DNA of 64,000 nt, taken from assembly GCA_958298945.1 (NCBI GenBank), contig OY282605.1, positions 27,568,811 to 27,632,810 of the forward strand. Direction: 5' to 3'. A program made the position numbers and the translations under genes. A model generated the notes under the pieces. It worked only from the letters and a program-made list of their open reading frames with translations, searched no databases and was not told the origin of the DNA. Shown in pieces: positions 43,995 through 56,299 of this stretch; position 1 is the first letter of the stretch; the number at the start of each line of letters is the position of its first letter. Origin of the DNA: Atherix ibis (Eukaryota; Arthropoda; Insecta; Diptera; Athericidae).

Positions 43995-45866
43995 TAATTA
44001 TATGAACACATCAAATATCATAATCGACCGATTGCTTATTAACGATATTCTTCGAAAATCGTCCATTTCTATGAAAACAGATCAATATTATTCAAAAGAC
44101 CTTACTTTAAAGGCTTCCAAAGCACATGCACAACTACTGAAGTGTCCAAATTCTTACCGCAATGAGAATTCTGAACTTTCAACCTATAAACTGTCAGGTG
44201 GCTATGCTTAACAATGGCAAATAGAAATTTCTAAATCGTGTGCATTTGTGGTCCGTGTTTTCTTTCTTTATCAAAAACGTGATTTTTTATTATTAAAATA
44301 GAAATTGAATCACAAACACATACGAATAGAAGATAATTTCCTTTTGCTGAAGCCAAAAACAATTCCAATTGACACACGTTACTTTACAGCCAAGTACTTA
44401 AGGTGACCTTCTAGGTTTGGGTTTTCGTTTGAAACTAAAAAAAATTACAAATAACAAAAATACATTTTTCGTACTATCACTGCAGTTAAAATAATAATAA
44501 ATATTTGAAAAAATGCACGTTTTTAGTTGGTTTTTTTTCGCCATGAATTTAGTCATGGCCAAATGTACAGGTGATCCGGCCTGAAAGTACAAAAACAATC
44601 ATACCATTGTAGTTGCATCTTCGCCAAACATGAGATTAACACAATATATTCAAAAACAAGCTTATCCCAATGACGTCATATTTTATGGAAATATTATTAA
44701 AAGCTTACCTTTTTCTAAAAAGTATTCGCTATTTATTCAAAAATATTTGTTTTTTTTTTTTTAAATAAGTAAAATACCACCACTTGTCGAAAACTTGTTA
44801 GAAAGTGCGTAATATGAAAAGCAGAACAAGTGAAGAAATCAAATAAATCACACCTTCAGAAATTTCTATTTAATAATAATCGTAAGTTGAATTGAATACC
44901 GTCACACCCATTATGGTCATACCGATGACGATGATTATTACTAATACTTTTTTACGAACAGTAACGTATTATTATCGTACAATTACGAACAGGTTAGAGA
45001 TAAATGTTTCGTGTACACTATCGTGTCTATAGGTCTACCCTGTGGCATTCCATGAGCTAAATACATATGGGTCTATGTGTACTACTGTGATTTTATGACG
45101 TTGGACCAAATTTGAAGCTAGTGTATATGTTAAAAGTTACAATACCATTTACGATTTTCGGATTATTAACAAATGCAATACCACTACAGGTTTGGGGTTT
45201 TTTCTTTGTTGACTGCAAATTGTCTGCAAATGATGTCTGCAAAAGATGACAGCGAAAATTCTTCGTTCGATTGACTCTTTCGTAAGCATTATACGTAAGG
45301 TGGATAATTTTGTTGGTTATCCTCAGTTATTGTTGAACGAAATTGTTATGGAAATATGAACACGAATTACTCTTCGATATATTAACTTAACTATGCAAAA
45401 ATATTTTGGATTATTCATCATAGTTGAGTGTAATTTAACACCCACACCAGTTTTGGTTTTCTTTAAACAAGCTCAGCTTCGGTGTGAATATTTCCGTCTA
45501 TCTTGGCTAAAAATCATCACAGTTGATGAACTTTGCGCATCTTACTTGGTTCCATGATGATTTCGCGTGAGTCACAATTATTAAGTGTATTTAGTTGACA
45601 TTTTATTGATTTTTTTTTTTGCAGTATGACCACATTTTTCCTAATTTTATCAAGTTTATTTTTAAGAAAAAGCAGTAAAAATGTATCAAAACTGGTGTAA
45701 ATAATATTTACATAATAAATGGTTAGGCGTTTTGCCAAATTTATACATAATCCAATTTTCCTTAGTTCAAAGTTTGGCATTTTATGGAACGCCAAATTAC
45801 TAATTTAGGAACACGAAAAAGTTGCTAAAATTTTTTCTTACCAAATTGGTAATTTTAGAAGCAAAA
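43995..45866. other. AT-rich stretch with a possible reverse-transcriptase trace at 44985-45075
   Basis: On the minus strand, YLAHGMPQGRPIDTIVYTKH weakly resembles I-group motif B (NGIPQGxPLSxxLFN). Nothing adjacent confirms it. Remaining sequence is AT-rich and unassigned. Confidence 0.3.
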
Positions 45867-45867
45867 T

Positions 45868-46290
45868 TTTTCTTCAGCCTTGAGGCTCATTTCTGGCTCA
45901 GTGGATACGTCAATGTGCAAAATTACCGAAAAATCCACATGAAGCCATTGTATCCACCAAAAGTGATTGTTGGATAACCGACTCTTTTCTAGCCTAAATT
46001 TAAAGAATTTCATGTGGATTACATGTGGTTTTTGCACAAACAATGCCATAAGATACATAACATAACGAGTTTTGAATTTATTGTGGGAAAAATTCCCACA
46101 ACGTATGATTTTAAAATTTGGATTAAGTCAATTGTCGTTAATTTGAAGCAGTTAGACTTCTTCTTATACAGCTACACAAAAGATCATATTAACACAAACA
46201 ATCTTCAAACTTAAGATCATTTAAAAACCATCATCCGTCAAGTAATAGCCAAATTACAGCCTGCAATATACGAAAAACTCATCAAAAATT
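45868..46290 (+). pseudogene. DD41D transposase remnant
   Basis: The plus strand has EAHFWLSGYVNVQNYRKIHM then KPLYPPKVIVG (first catalytic region). After a deletion follow MDYMWFLHKQCHKIHNITSF (the QQDGATCHT region with catalytic residues lost), LKQLDFFLYSYTKDHINTNN and LQT (third catalytic Asp, LDFFL). TIIRQVIAKLQPAIYEKLIK closes the C terminus. The 66-codon frame 46014-46214 is the middle of this copy. Confidence 0.75.
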
Positions 46291-46427
46291 ATATTTGAAT
46301 AGTGTTTTATTTTTTGAAAGAATTTCGTTTAAATTTACTTAAAAAAAAGAAAAGTTGATCATAATCCCCAATGCACAAATTGGATAGCCTTTTAAAAATA
46401 TATTAAGAATTTCTTGATAGACCGATT

Positions 46428-46555
46428 ATGCAATAGATGGCACTGTTTTACACATGCTTCAATCGATCATATATTTTGCAATGCTATTCAAAAGAACAGC
46501 CGGTCAACGATTAACAAACGACATCCATTGTGTAAAGCAGAGCCATCTATTGCAT
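46428..46555. mobile_element. Palindromic 128-bp MITE-like element
   Basis: The left arm, starting ATGCAATAGATGGC and continuing CTGTTTTACACA, matches the inverse of the right arm, TGTGTAAAGCAG followed by GCCATCTATTGCAT, in about 25 of 28 positions. Sequence between the arms is unrelated. No clear target duplication. The outer word GCCATCTATT also marks family W mariners. Confidence 0.75.
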
Positions 46556-46609
46556 CATCTTTTCCTACAAGAAAGCATACATTTTTTCCTCTTTCAATGA
46601 CACTTTAAA

Positions 46610-47645
46610 TCTTAATAATTAATTTTATCGTTAAAATATCATAAAAATAATTTTATAAATAATTTATTGCTGATGATGATTCTCTTATTTTCTATCCTAT
46701 TCCACATCTGATCCATTACTCATCAATTTAGATTTTTAAAAAAAAGACCAAAATAACAAAAATTTTATAAGAAACATTCTTAAATTAATTTTATGTCTGT
46801 CTGCTTTGCCTATGATGTCATTCAGAACAGTTCTTTGCCCATTTTTTCAGTAAGAATTGAACGTCTAGCGATAAATTTAGCATGACCGGAACAACATAGA
46901 TTTCTGTGCATGTATTTTTATGTCACAGATAGTATTTTATAGTTTTGATGAGTTTTACTCAAAATAAAAATACTTTACTATTTGCCAAACTTCTCAACCA
47001 ACAATTTTTAATATCTCATCCAACTATGAAATTGTTCAAAATCGATTAAAAAGCTTCACAAAAATAAACGATAAAAACTGTTTACTTTTGGAAATGAATT
47101 CCGTCATTTCTTATCTTAAATAATGAAAGTGACACAGTTTTTGAAAATTCCCTAAGATGATATCTGAATTGTTAAAATACATCTGAATTCTGAGAAAACT
47201 TTATCACGATTTTTAAGTAAGAATTCAGAAACATTTTTTACCATATTAGTCATCGTTTTTGCACAGAAATGACTACAAATTTATGGCGTTTTGTATTATA
47301 TTCAACAACAAAAAAAACATTTTAGTTTATTTCCTTACCATAATTAATCAATTAAGTAAAAGCGAAAAAAAAAATCATATAATAATAAAAACTGAAAATT
47401 TTTTAGATTGGAAGTGAAAATTTTCTAATAAAAATTGAAAAATCACAAATGAAAGTTTTCTTCAAGTTTTCATCGTGAGTTAATATTCTTAAATGTTTGA
47501 TCAGACATTTTCTCTCATAATCGAATCAAATTTACATTACAACAATGATTTAAAGAAAAACCATTCACATTTCCTATTTGTATTTAGTAAAAGTGGGAAA
47601 ATTTCTTATTGTATTTAGATCAAGATTGCACAGTAATTATAAAAT
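46610..47645. other. AT-rich non-coding stretch
   Basis: No motif recognised on either strand. Confidence 0.45.
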
Positions 47646-47647
47646 AT

Positions 47648-47724
47648 GACTACGGAAGAGCGTTATATCTTCTAAATTGAATTTAGAAGATATTCCGACT
47701 ACGGAAGAGCATTATATCTTCTAA
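47648..47724. repeat. Direct repeat around a perfect 29-bp palindrome
   Basis: GACTACGGAAGAGC(G/A)TTATATCT, extended to 28 bp, occurs at 47648-47675 and 47697-47724. Between and overlapping is the palindrome ATATCTTCTAAATT-G-AATTTAGAAGATAT (47665-47693). Confidence 0.9.
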
Positions 47725-47749
47725 TATTTTTTTATAATTTTCCATACAT

Positions 47750-50220
47750 TTTATACAGCAAAAATGCTATAATATTTTTTTGTTAAAATTTCCTTACAAT
47801 AAATTCAAATAATTTTTTTTATAAAGAACTGTTGGGTCCTAAAAATCATTTCAATAAAAAAAAATTCTTATTGCTATAAAAGCGTTATGTTATGTTCGGT
47901 ATAAAAAAAAGGTGTATTAAAAGTTTGATATGAAACTTTTAATATAAATAATTAAAATAAATTATTTATTTTAAAAATTTTATATCAACCATTTTAAGGT
48001 TAAGTAATAAAAATGCTGTAAAAAAAAATATTTTTATGGTCTGCCTTATTGCTTATGGAAATTTATAGTACCATCTTGATGATGTTTGAAAAAATATTTG
48101 GGAATTCAATAATTTCTTCTAAAAAAAAGTATTATTTTTTTTAACCTCAAAAATTGTTTAAAAAATAATTTTTTTTGTTATTGAGTGTGCATTTTATTTT
48201 TGCTACGAAACTTTTTAAGATCTTTTAACTGCAAAATTTTATTGGTTTTTTGATAATATTATAAAATCATATTTTTTTCGAGAAACTTCTTAAATATTTT
48301 TATTACTATAAAAAAAAATTTTTAAAATGAACTAATGAAAGTTTAATTATAAAAAAATAGTCCCTACAAATAAAATGTTTTAAGTATTTTAGTTTTGCTA
48401 TAAAAAACGTTTCCAACATTTTATTTTTGCCTCGAAGTTTTTTTCTTCAAATTTTTACTCTAACATTTCTTTCGGATTGAATAATGGTTTTTCTATCAAT
48501 AATAATAAGTAATTTTGAATCAAATTTATGATATTTTCATTTAATAATTTTTATTTTTTCCCATAAATTTCAAAAAAATTCTCGTTTTTACTATGAAATA
48601 TTTCCAAAAAAAATCGATGAAAAGTTTAAATTTAAAAAGAAACATTTTAAATATTGTGTTTTCACTATAAAAACAAATATTTTGGCCATTTCAATTTTAC
48701 TATAAAAATTGTTCAGACATTTTATTGTCAATTTTAATTTATTCAAATTTATTGTAGTATAATATTTATATTATAGATAATCTGTCGGAAATAAGTAAAA
48801 TATTTTGAAATTTCAAATATAAATAAAAATTTTTAGGAACCATAATTTTTATATTTTTTTATAAACTCATAAAAAATTTTCAACTAAAAAATTTTCCAAT
48901 TTTGTTTCAAAATCTTTCCAAAAAAAGTTTATAAAATATTTAACTATAAAAAAAATTCAAAATATTTTGTTTTAACTATAAAAAAAAATTGATCTTAACT
49001 TTTTAGTTTTGCTATAACATATTTTTCAAAAATTTAATTTTGTCCCAAAATTTTTTTTAAAATCTCGGTTCCAAAATTTAATTGAGTTTTTATCATTATA
49101 TTTTTTTCAATAATAATACTGGCTTTTATCAGATATTTATTGTAATAGTAAAAATTTCTGAAACAAATTTTGATTTAATTTTATGAAATTTCTCCTTCGT
49201 TAATTTTTCTTAGAAGTTTTTCTATAAATTTCTATGAAATTTAATTTTTTGCTATGCTGTTTTCTTAAAACAACCATAAAAATTGTTGCTAAAAAAATAT
49301 TCGCTTAACAAAAAAAGATGTTTTAAATATTGTAATTTTGCTATAAAAATAATTCCAAACAATTTATTTTTTCCTATAAATTCATGAAAACATATATTTT
49401 ACTATGCAATATTTCCAAACGACTATGAAAAGTTTAAATTTTAAAAAAATATTCAAAATATTGTGTTTTTACTATAAAAACACAATGTTTAGCATTTTAG
49501 TATTACTATTAAAAATGTTCAGACATTTTATTGTCGATTTTAATTTATTCAAATTGATCGTAGTATAATATAAAATCTGACGTAAATAAGTAAAACATTC
49601 TGAAATTTAAAATATAAATAAATATGTTCACGAACCAGTTTTATTAAATTTTATGAAATTTTCTCTAAATAATTTTTATTTTTTTCATAAAATATTTAAT
49701 TTTGTTTCAAAGACTTTCCAAAAAAGTTTATAAAATATTTAACTTTAAGAAAAAATTCAAAATATTTTGTTTTAACTATAAAAAAAAATGTTCATAACAT
49801 TTTCATTTTGCTATAAAAATTGTTCGAAAAATTTAATTTTGCTACGAATTTTTTTTAAAAATCTCTGTTCGAAAATTTTATTGAGTTTTTATCATTATTT
49901 TTTTTAAATTAAAATACACGCTTTTAGGCTTAAAATGTATTTCAATTAAGTTTAATTAATTTATATCAAATCATTTTTATTAAATATTATATATTTCTAT
50001 GTGATGCTGTTTTTTTAAAACTACCATAAAAATTTTTGCTATAAAATCCCTACCCACAAAAAAAAGTGTTTTAAGCATTTTAATTTTGCTATAAAAATAA
50101 TTTCAAACATTTAATTTTTGCTACAAACACATTTTTAAGATTTTTATTCTTGTAATTAAAAAAAAATTGTTTACATATTTTTTGCCATAAACATTTTACG
50201 TTTACTACAAAAAGTATAAA
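47750..50220. repeat. Degenerate AT-rich repeat field with ~806-bp duplication
   Basis: Many copies of TTTTGCTATAAAAAT and TTTTAACTATAAAAA alternate with CAAACATTTTATTTTTGCTA at about 50-60-base intervals. A longer block holding CAGACATTTTATTGTC, TTTTAATTTATTCAAAT and AAATAAGTAAAA occurs from about 48640 and again from about 49445. The anchor CAGACAT lies at 48714 and 49520, offset 806. No coding content. Confidence 0.65.
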
Positions 50221-51439
50221 AACCGGTCCTAATGAATTAAATTGAATATCACAACCTTGACTTAATGATTTTCGAATGAGTTGAAAAAATAGAAATGATT
50301 TCTAAGATTAATTCTCCAAACTTCAAAACTTTAGTATTTATTTCGTAACATGTGGAGTGTTTGTAAGAGTGGTGGGGAGGGAGGGGTTGTAGGGAGTTAT
50401 TTTTTTGCGTAAAAAAACATACCATATTGTATTAAGATATTTGTGAATATAATCTTAAATTAATACCATAATGTAGGGATTTTCATAACTTATTTTCAAC
50501 GGTGTTCATATTTAAAGTTTGGTGCAATTAGCTAAATGTGACCTCAAATTTTGGAAAATTTCAAAATGAAGGTTTCTTATAGATCGTATAGTTAGCAAAA
50601 ATCTTCTTTTACAGTTTTCTATAAAAGGGCAATAATACTATTGTAGTAAATACTTATCTAATAAAAGATAACCTATTCGGATAGCAAAGCCAGAAAATCA
50701 ATTCGTGATTCTCTTCTATTTGGTGAATGGCTTAATAAATCAAAAGTGAACTGTATTATTTGATAGTGTATAAATTTTTTATAGCAGATCATCTAACTCA
50801 ATTTTTAAGAATATATTGAATATGTACATGAATTATTATTAACATAAATACTATCGATTTTACTTAACCTTAAATAACAAATGCAAAAAAAAAGTAAGAA
50901 AAATATTTACCATTTTTTTACAATTGAAGAATGTTCAGACTACCAAATGTCATAGGTCAAAGTTACTGTGTTCACTTTCAAAATCGAATATTGTACAGTC
51001 AAATTGAATATACAAAACAAAAAGTGAATAAGTAGCAATTCAATTTAACTTTTTAACTTTAAGAGAAAGTAATTAATGGAAGATGGAAGGTTGTATTCAC
51101 AAGAAAACTTTTGTGTGTTTCTCTTTCATTTCTTTAAGCCATTTTAGATGATTTTATTTAAAATAAATAAATTTTCAATGATGATAATAATTTTACCAAG
51201 GTAGAAGAGTATAAAGGTAAATTAAAAACCTATAAGATCACTTATGATAAAAAAAATATCAATAATAATAAGTATTATATTTTTTCTTCTTTTTTTAATA
51301 ATAAATAAAAATGGTTGCGAATATAAAATGGTGAGTACTGAAAAAATTTATGTAACCTTTTTTAATTTTTAATAAAATACCAGTCACCTAAAAAAAAAAA
51401 TTAATATTAAAATTTTTAGGTTAAGTACACAACAACTGT
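50221..51439. other. AT-rich stretch
   Basis: Contains the G-rich motif at 50374-50394 and, at 51311-51330, ATGGTTGCGAATATAAAATG followed by a splice-donor-like GTGAGTACT. No acceptor or coding support was seen. Confidence 0.4.
50374..50394 (+). other. G-quadruplex motif
   Basis: GGGG-A-GGG-A-GGGG-TTGTA-GGG satisfies the four-run G3+ N1-7 rule. Isolated within very AT-rich sequence. Confidence 0.7.
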
Positions 51440-51720
51440 AGTGGTATGAGAGGAAAAAAAAATCTGTCGATAGTCATACTTCTAGGCTGGTTGGTACAAA
51501 TGACATACAAAAAACAAAGTAAAATTCAGCGCCAATACACCGGAAAGCGAAAGTTTAACAACAAATGCAGCGGTGCATAACCGTGTGTGATATGGGTCAT
51601 TCGGCAGATGGGGGCGTACAGAGGTCTCTGTAATGACGACGACACTTTATTTCCGCCTAGAGTTTGTTTAATGTCCAATATGTCCACTGTTTGGTACCAC
51701 TTGTTTTTCTGGTACGAATT
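51440..51720. other. GC-richer island of unknown role
   Basis: About 280 bases are much less AT-rich than their neighbours, with no similarity to the repeats in this window. Minus strand shows a ~46-codon open run (LYAPICRMTHITHGYAPLHL within it), but no splice pair. It could be a conserved regulatory element, an exon, or an old insertion. Confidence 0.3.
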
Positions 51721-52460
51721 TGAATTAAGACTTTAAGTCAGATTTAAAATAATCACTATTATTGTAAGTATTGGTTGATGGTGTTTGGTTTTTTTTTGCT
51801 TCGGAAAAATGGAATAACAAAAATTTCGTGTTTGTGCGTATATGTAATTATAATTGTTTTAAGTAAATTTTTGTATTTTATTTATTTGTATTTAGTAATA
51901 AAAATAGAGCAATAAAATATTATGCACTTCATTTAGATAAAAATCACACTGACAAGACTAAAACGCTTTTATGGCAAGATTTTCAAATTATAATCATAAT
52001 TGAACTAAGTTGCACACACGTTCATATACTCAATTAAATTAATACCTGCATCGTGACTAGGTAAATTTTTGTTTTGTTATTTATTCAAATAGTTAATTAT
52101 ACTAAGAATAAATTTTAAATCAAGTTTACTGAAGAGTTTCCAAAGGTGTTACAAAAAAAAATAAACTCTAACGACTGCTGAAGCTTTTTGTAATTAGTAA
52201 AACCGATAATTTCTTCAGTTTTTTGTATTGATGCATTTTTTTGTACTGATTTCTGGTCATACCAAATTTTTAACGGACTATCAATTTCTAGGTTTGGAAG
52301 ATACAGCAATTCCATTTGACAGTTTAATAAAAGAAATATACTATTTGAGGTAGCAGTTGTTTAGTTTTAAGTTTGCCATTTTATATTATAGATCAATTAA
52401 ATTTTCAAACAATGCCATTAAATTTCTCAAAAAAAAGTCTTAATTCTGCTTTATCCAGTT
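51721..52460. other. AT-rich non-coding stretch
   Basis: No motif recognised. Confidence 0.4.
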
Positions 52461-52462
52461 TA

Positions 52463-53170
52463 GAACAATATTTTCATCAGCGATCTGGGTCGTCTCTCAT
52501 AATGAGGCTCTGAAAAGCCACAAGTACCTGTGAAGAAGTCACTATATTCGCGAAAAGTGACTGTATTTTATGAATTGTCATCTGAAGGTGTAATTGGCCC
52601 ATATTTCTTAAAAAATGAAGAAGAAGACATCCATACCTTTTAAGTATGAGTACTATGGTTAAATTATAATTGACATTTTTTGGAATTTCCAAAAAATTTC
52701 AGTTATAATTTGACCATCGGACTCATACTAATTTGAGAGAAATTTTCTTCAGCGATATAACTCGTTTCTCATTCGGTACATACGTGAAAAAGCCAAATTT
52801 GCCATATAATAAGACTCTGAAAAGCCACAAGTGCCTGTGGAGAAACCACTACATTCGCAAAAAGTGACTGTATTTTATGAATTTTCATCTGAAGGTGTAA
52901 TTGGTTTATATTTCTTTGAAAATGAAGAAGACGAGACCCATACCGTAAAATTATGATACTATTTTTGAAAACAATTTTCTGCAGCGATCTGGCTCATTTC
53001 TCATTCGGTGGATACGTCAAAAAGCCAAATTACCGTATAATGAGGCTCTAAAAAGCCTCAAGTGCCTGTGGAGAAATCAGTATATTCGCGAAAAGTGACT
53101 GTATTTTATGCATTTTCATCTTAAGGTGTAATTGGTTAATATTTCTTTGAAAATGAAGTGCTATGGTCGA
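52463..53170 (+). pseudogene. Three tandem copies of one DD41D transposase segment
   Basis: Copies begin near 52463, 52738 and 52972. Each encodes a degraded first-Asp block (FSFGGYVKKPN in copies 2 and 3) then GSEKPQVPVKKSLYSRKVTV, continuing FYELSSEGVIGPYFLKNEEE in copy 1. Copies 2 and 3 read EKPLHSQKVTVFYEFSSEGV and VEKSVYSRKVTVFYAFSS. All three share segment limits. Copies 1 and 2 are separated by a palindrome (52643-52729). Similarity between copies is higher than to other DD41D remnants here, so local duplication is likely. Confidence 0.75.
52643..52729. repeat. Near-perfect 43-bp-arm palindrome
   Basis: Arms 52643-52685 and 52687-52729 match in 38 of 43 positions with a single central base (GGAA-T-TTCC). 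Located exactly between transposase copies 1 and 2. Confidence 0.9.
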
Positions 53171-53209
53171 ATTATAATTTTTTGCTATGGTCATTTTTTG
53201 CCATTTCCT

Positions 53210-53600
53210 TGAAAATGGTCATCTGGAATAGATAGTTTTAACAAAATAGCGCCACAAACTACATAACATGACAAATTTTGATTTTATTACGTGAAATATT
53301 TGCAGGATGCGTAATTTCGAAATTTTGTAAATTCAAATACCATCAAAGATCGTGCAATTTGACGACGTTATATTATTTTTTTTTGTAAGGCTAACCGAAG
53401 TAATGTTTAGGCACATAATTTTCGAACTTTAGAGCATTTAAAAACTTTAGAGCCAAGTAATGATCGAATTTTCGAACTTTGGAACATTTAAAAACTTTGG
53501 AGGCAAGTTATGACCCAAACGTGCAAAAAAGTCATTAAAAAATTACCTCAAAAGGATCCAGTCCTGCTAAAAGTATTGGGGTGGTAATTTAAATAATATT
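53210..53600 (+). pseudogene. DD41D transposase remnant, second half
   Basis: The plus strand continues the triplicated segment: FNKIAPQTT-like remains of QQDGATCHT, ILILLREIFAGCVISKFCKF, YHQRSCNLTTLYYFF (third Asp changed to Tyr), LEHLKTLEASYDPN, CKKVIKK and KDPVLLK. With 52463-53170 it makes one long, locally amplified copy. Confidence 0.65.
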
Positions 53601-55129
53601 ATAAGTCATCAAAATATTAATTTTTTAAGTTCAGATTTTGTTGAAATATAACTCAATCTTTTTAAGGTATTTTTTGAGTGCATATTATTTTACTTTACTT
53701 TCCAAAGTATAAATTCGATTAACTTTTACATAGATAGGTTTTCATTAATAGGAATGTTAAGTCTAAAAAGCCCCCATGTTAAAAATAAAAACCCCAGTTA
53801 TGTTCGTATAGAATCAAATTCGATGTTATGATGAACATAAAAGGGGTGTTTTTATAGAATCAAATACGATTATATGAAGAAGTAAGGAATGCGTTGAAAT
53901 TTCCAAAGGAGCCCAGGATCGTACACATGGTCAAAAGCTGGAGAAATATCTCTAAAACTATTTCGAAAATAACAAAAAATGTTAGAAAATTATTATAAAC
54001 AATTTTTTTTAATTAACCAATTGGAAGCTTACAGTTAAAAAAAACAAACTCCTTCATAATGAATATCCTTGATAAAAATTCAGGTACAGCAATAAGTTAT
54101 CATAAATAATTCATAAAAATAAAGTAGAGTAGAAAAATTCACAGAATTCGTACGATATAAAAGAGTTCTCATTATTTTAAATGCAAAAATTTTCCAAAAG
54201 ACATTAAGAAAATATCTTAAATTTTCAGAGAATTTCTTAAGGTGTGATACTAAAGATTATTAAATAAAAAATTGCCAAATCACCGGTAATAACTGGAAAA
54301 TTTTGTTTTCAAAATGTACAAAAATATATGAAAAAAAAAAAATATGTAAAATAAAATTTTAAGAATGCCAACGGAACTTATAAGCTTAACAAAACAAAAA
54401 ATTAAAAAAATGTTCCACTGAGAATTCACTCAGAAATGTGGTAATTCTGTCAGTTGTGGTGATATACTCGTATTATTCATTATTCTTTCTTATCAACTTT
54501 AATATAAATTAAAAATTACAGGTGAGAATTTTACATTGATTGTAAATTTTTTAAACCAAAAAAAAAAAAAAAATTAAAAAATGCCTTCTTTTTTTTGTTG
54601 AACAAAATAATTATAATAATTTCAGTACTTCTGTTTGTATTAATTTTCTTTTAGTAATTTTGAATGTAAATTCGCAATAAAATGTAACATTAAAAAATTT
54701 CACTTTATTTTTTATTTAAAAGTATATAAAGTTTCACAATTTTTTTTTTAATACAAAATCTGAAAGTAAATTATTTTTTTTTAATAAAACACCTGAAAGT
54801 GTTTTTTTTTTATTCAGAAAAGTATGACAGATTGTGGGTGTTAATAAAGAATATATTAACGACTACGTTTCTCTTTTAATCTTAAGTGTTTAACAAGTTA
54901 TTTATACAACCTCATTGGTAAATAGAATGAATTTTCGAGATTACTAACTAAGCCTATAGTATATGGTAGAAAGCTACACGTAAGAGCATTTAAAAAAAAT
55001 CAAATTCACTGTTGATTATTTGCGAAAAGTTTGATAAACTACAATATTAGCTTAAGATTTACGTATGTGCTTTTTACTATCTACAAGGGATGAGAAAATT
55101 TTATATATTTAAAAATTATTAAAAATATT
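53601..55129. other. AT-rich non-coding stretch
   Basis: No motif recognised. Several A or T runs of 10-16 bases. Confidence 0.45.
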
Positions 55130-55370
55130 TTAAAATTCCAAAATTGTGCAATTTGAGATCATTTAACTTTTTTTTTTTGTAAGGCTACACATTCAATCCT
55201 AAAAACTGAGACCATATAGGAACCAATATCCGTTATATAATGAATAAATTGTAAAAGTGGACAAAAATCGCCAAAAATTATCTCAAAAGAATCGAGTCCA
55301 ATAACAAGTCTTTCAAGACAGTTATTTAAACTATCTTCTATTTTATGTATAATGGCAAAGTTCAATTAAA
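55130..55370 (+). pseudogene. DD41D transposase C-terminal remnant
   Basis: The plus strand has PKLCNLRSFNFFFL.GYT (third catalytic region, Asp lost), IGTNIRYIMNKL, and KIAKNYLKRIESNNKSFKTV. The last block is the KNYLKRIES C-terminal motif shared with 28760-29375 and 53210-53600. Upstream half absent. Confidence 0.6.
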
Positions 55371-56299
55371 ATATTGATCTGAAAGATTTCTTCAAAATCT
55401 GAATTTTTATTCAACTCGATTTAACTTTACTTTCCGAAACATAAATTGAATAATCCTGAATTTCGATATAGTATGGGAAAAATTTCGATTGAACACTTTT
55501 TGAAGACGATTTCTGCTTTTTGAATATACAGAATGTGATTTTCCCTAAAACTGAAAATTGACAATTTTAACAAAATTGATTTTTACCTAAAGATGGGGGG
55601 AAAAAATAAATAGAAAATTATGTATTAAAAATAAGTTCATATACAACTTACTGACACTTCCTACTTTATGTAAGCAAGAATCAAGTGACAACAAGTTTGT
55701 AATATGAAACAGTACATATGCAATTTGCTGCAATTGGATTAACTTTCCATAAAACATTCGATATGCCTTACATTTGGTTTTAAAATTATGAAAATTCGAA
55801 GGGAATGAAAATTGAATATGACAGAAAGAAAATGTAACTGAAAGCACAGACAAATTTATGGTGAAATATTCGTAGTTTCACATTTACTAGCGATTCTCTT
55901 ACAAATGTGAAAAATAAGAAATATCAACAAAAAAAAATGAAAAGCAAATTATTGATTATTATAAATATAGACAGGTGATTATACATAATAATTTGATTAG
56001 AGTAAGGAGCGACACCAATCAATTAGGTATAAAAAAGTTTAGCTGTCACTTGAGACTGTCATTTCAGTTTGAACGATACAAGAAGGTGTCCGCTATTATT
56101 AGAGCCAATTGTTATTTGTTGCCGGATTATTTTAAATATACTTAAATAGCCAAAGAGAAACTATTCAAACTTTGTAAACTAGTTCAAACAGTAGTTATTA
56201 TAAATGGCGGATTTTTTTTAAGATATTATTTTTTTCTTAAATATATTTTTTTAAATTGCACAAAATAGAAAATATATTCAGAAAAGTTTGAACAGTTTT
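55371..56299. other. AT-rich non-coding stretch
   Basis: No motif recognised. Confidence 0.4.
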
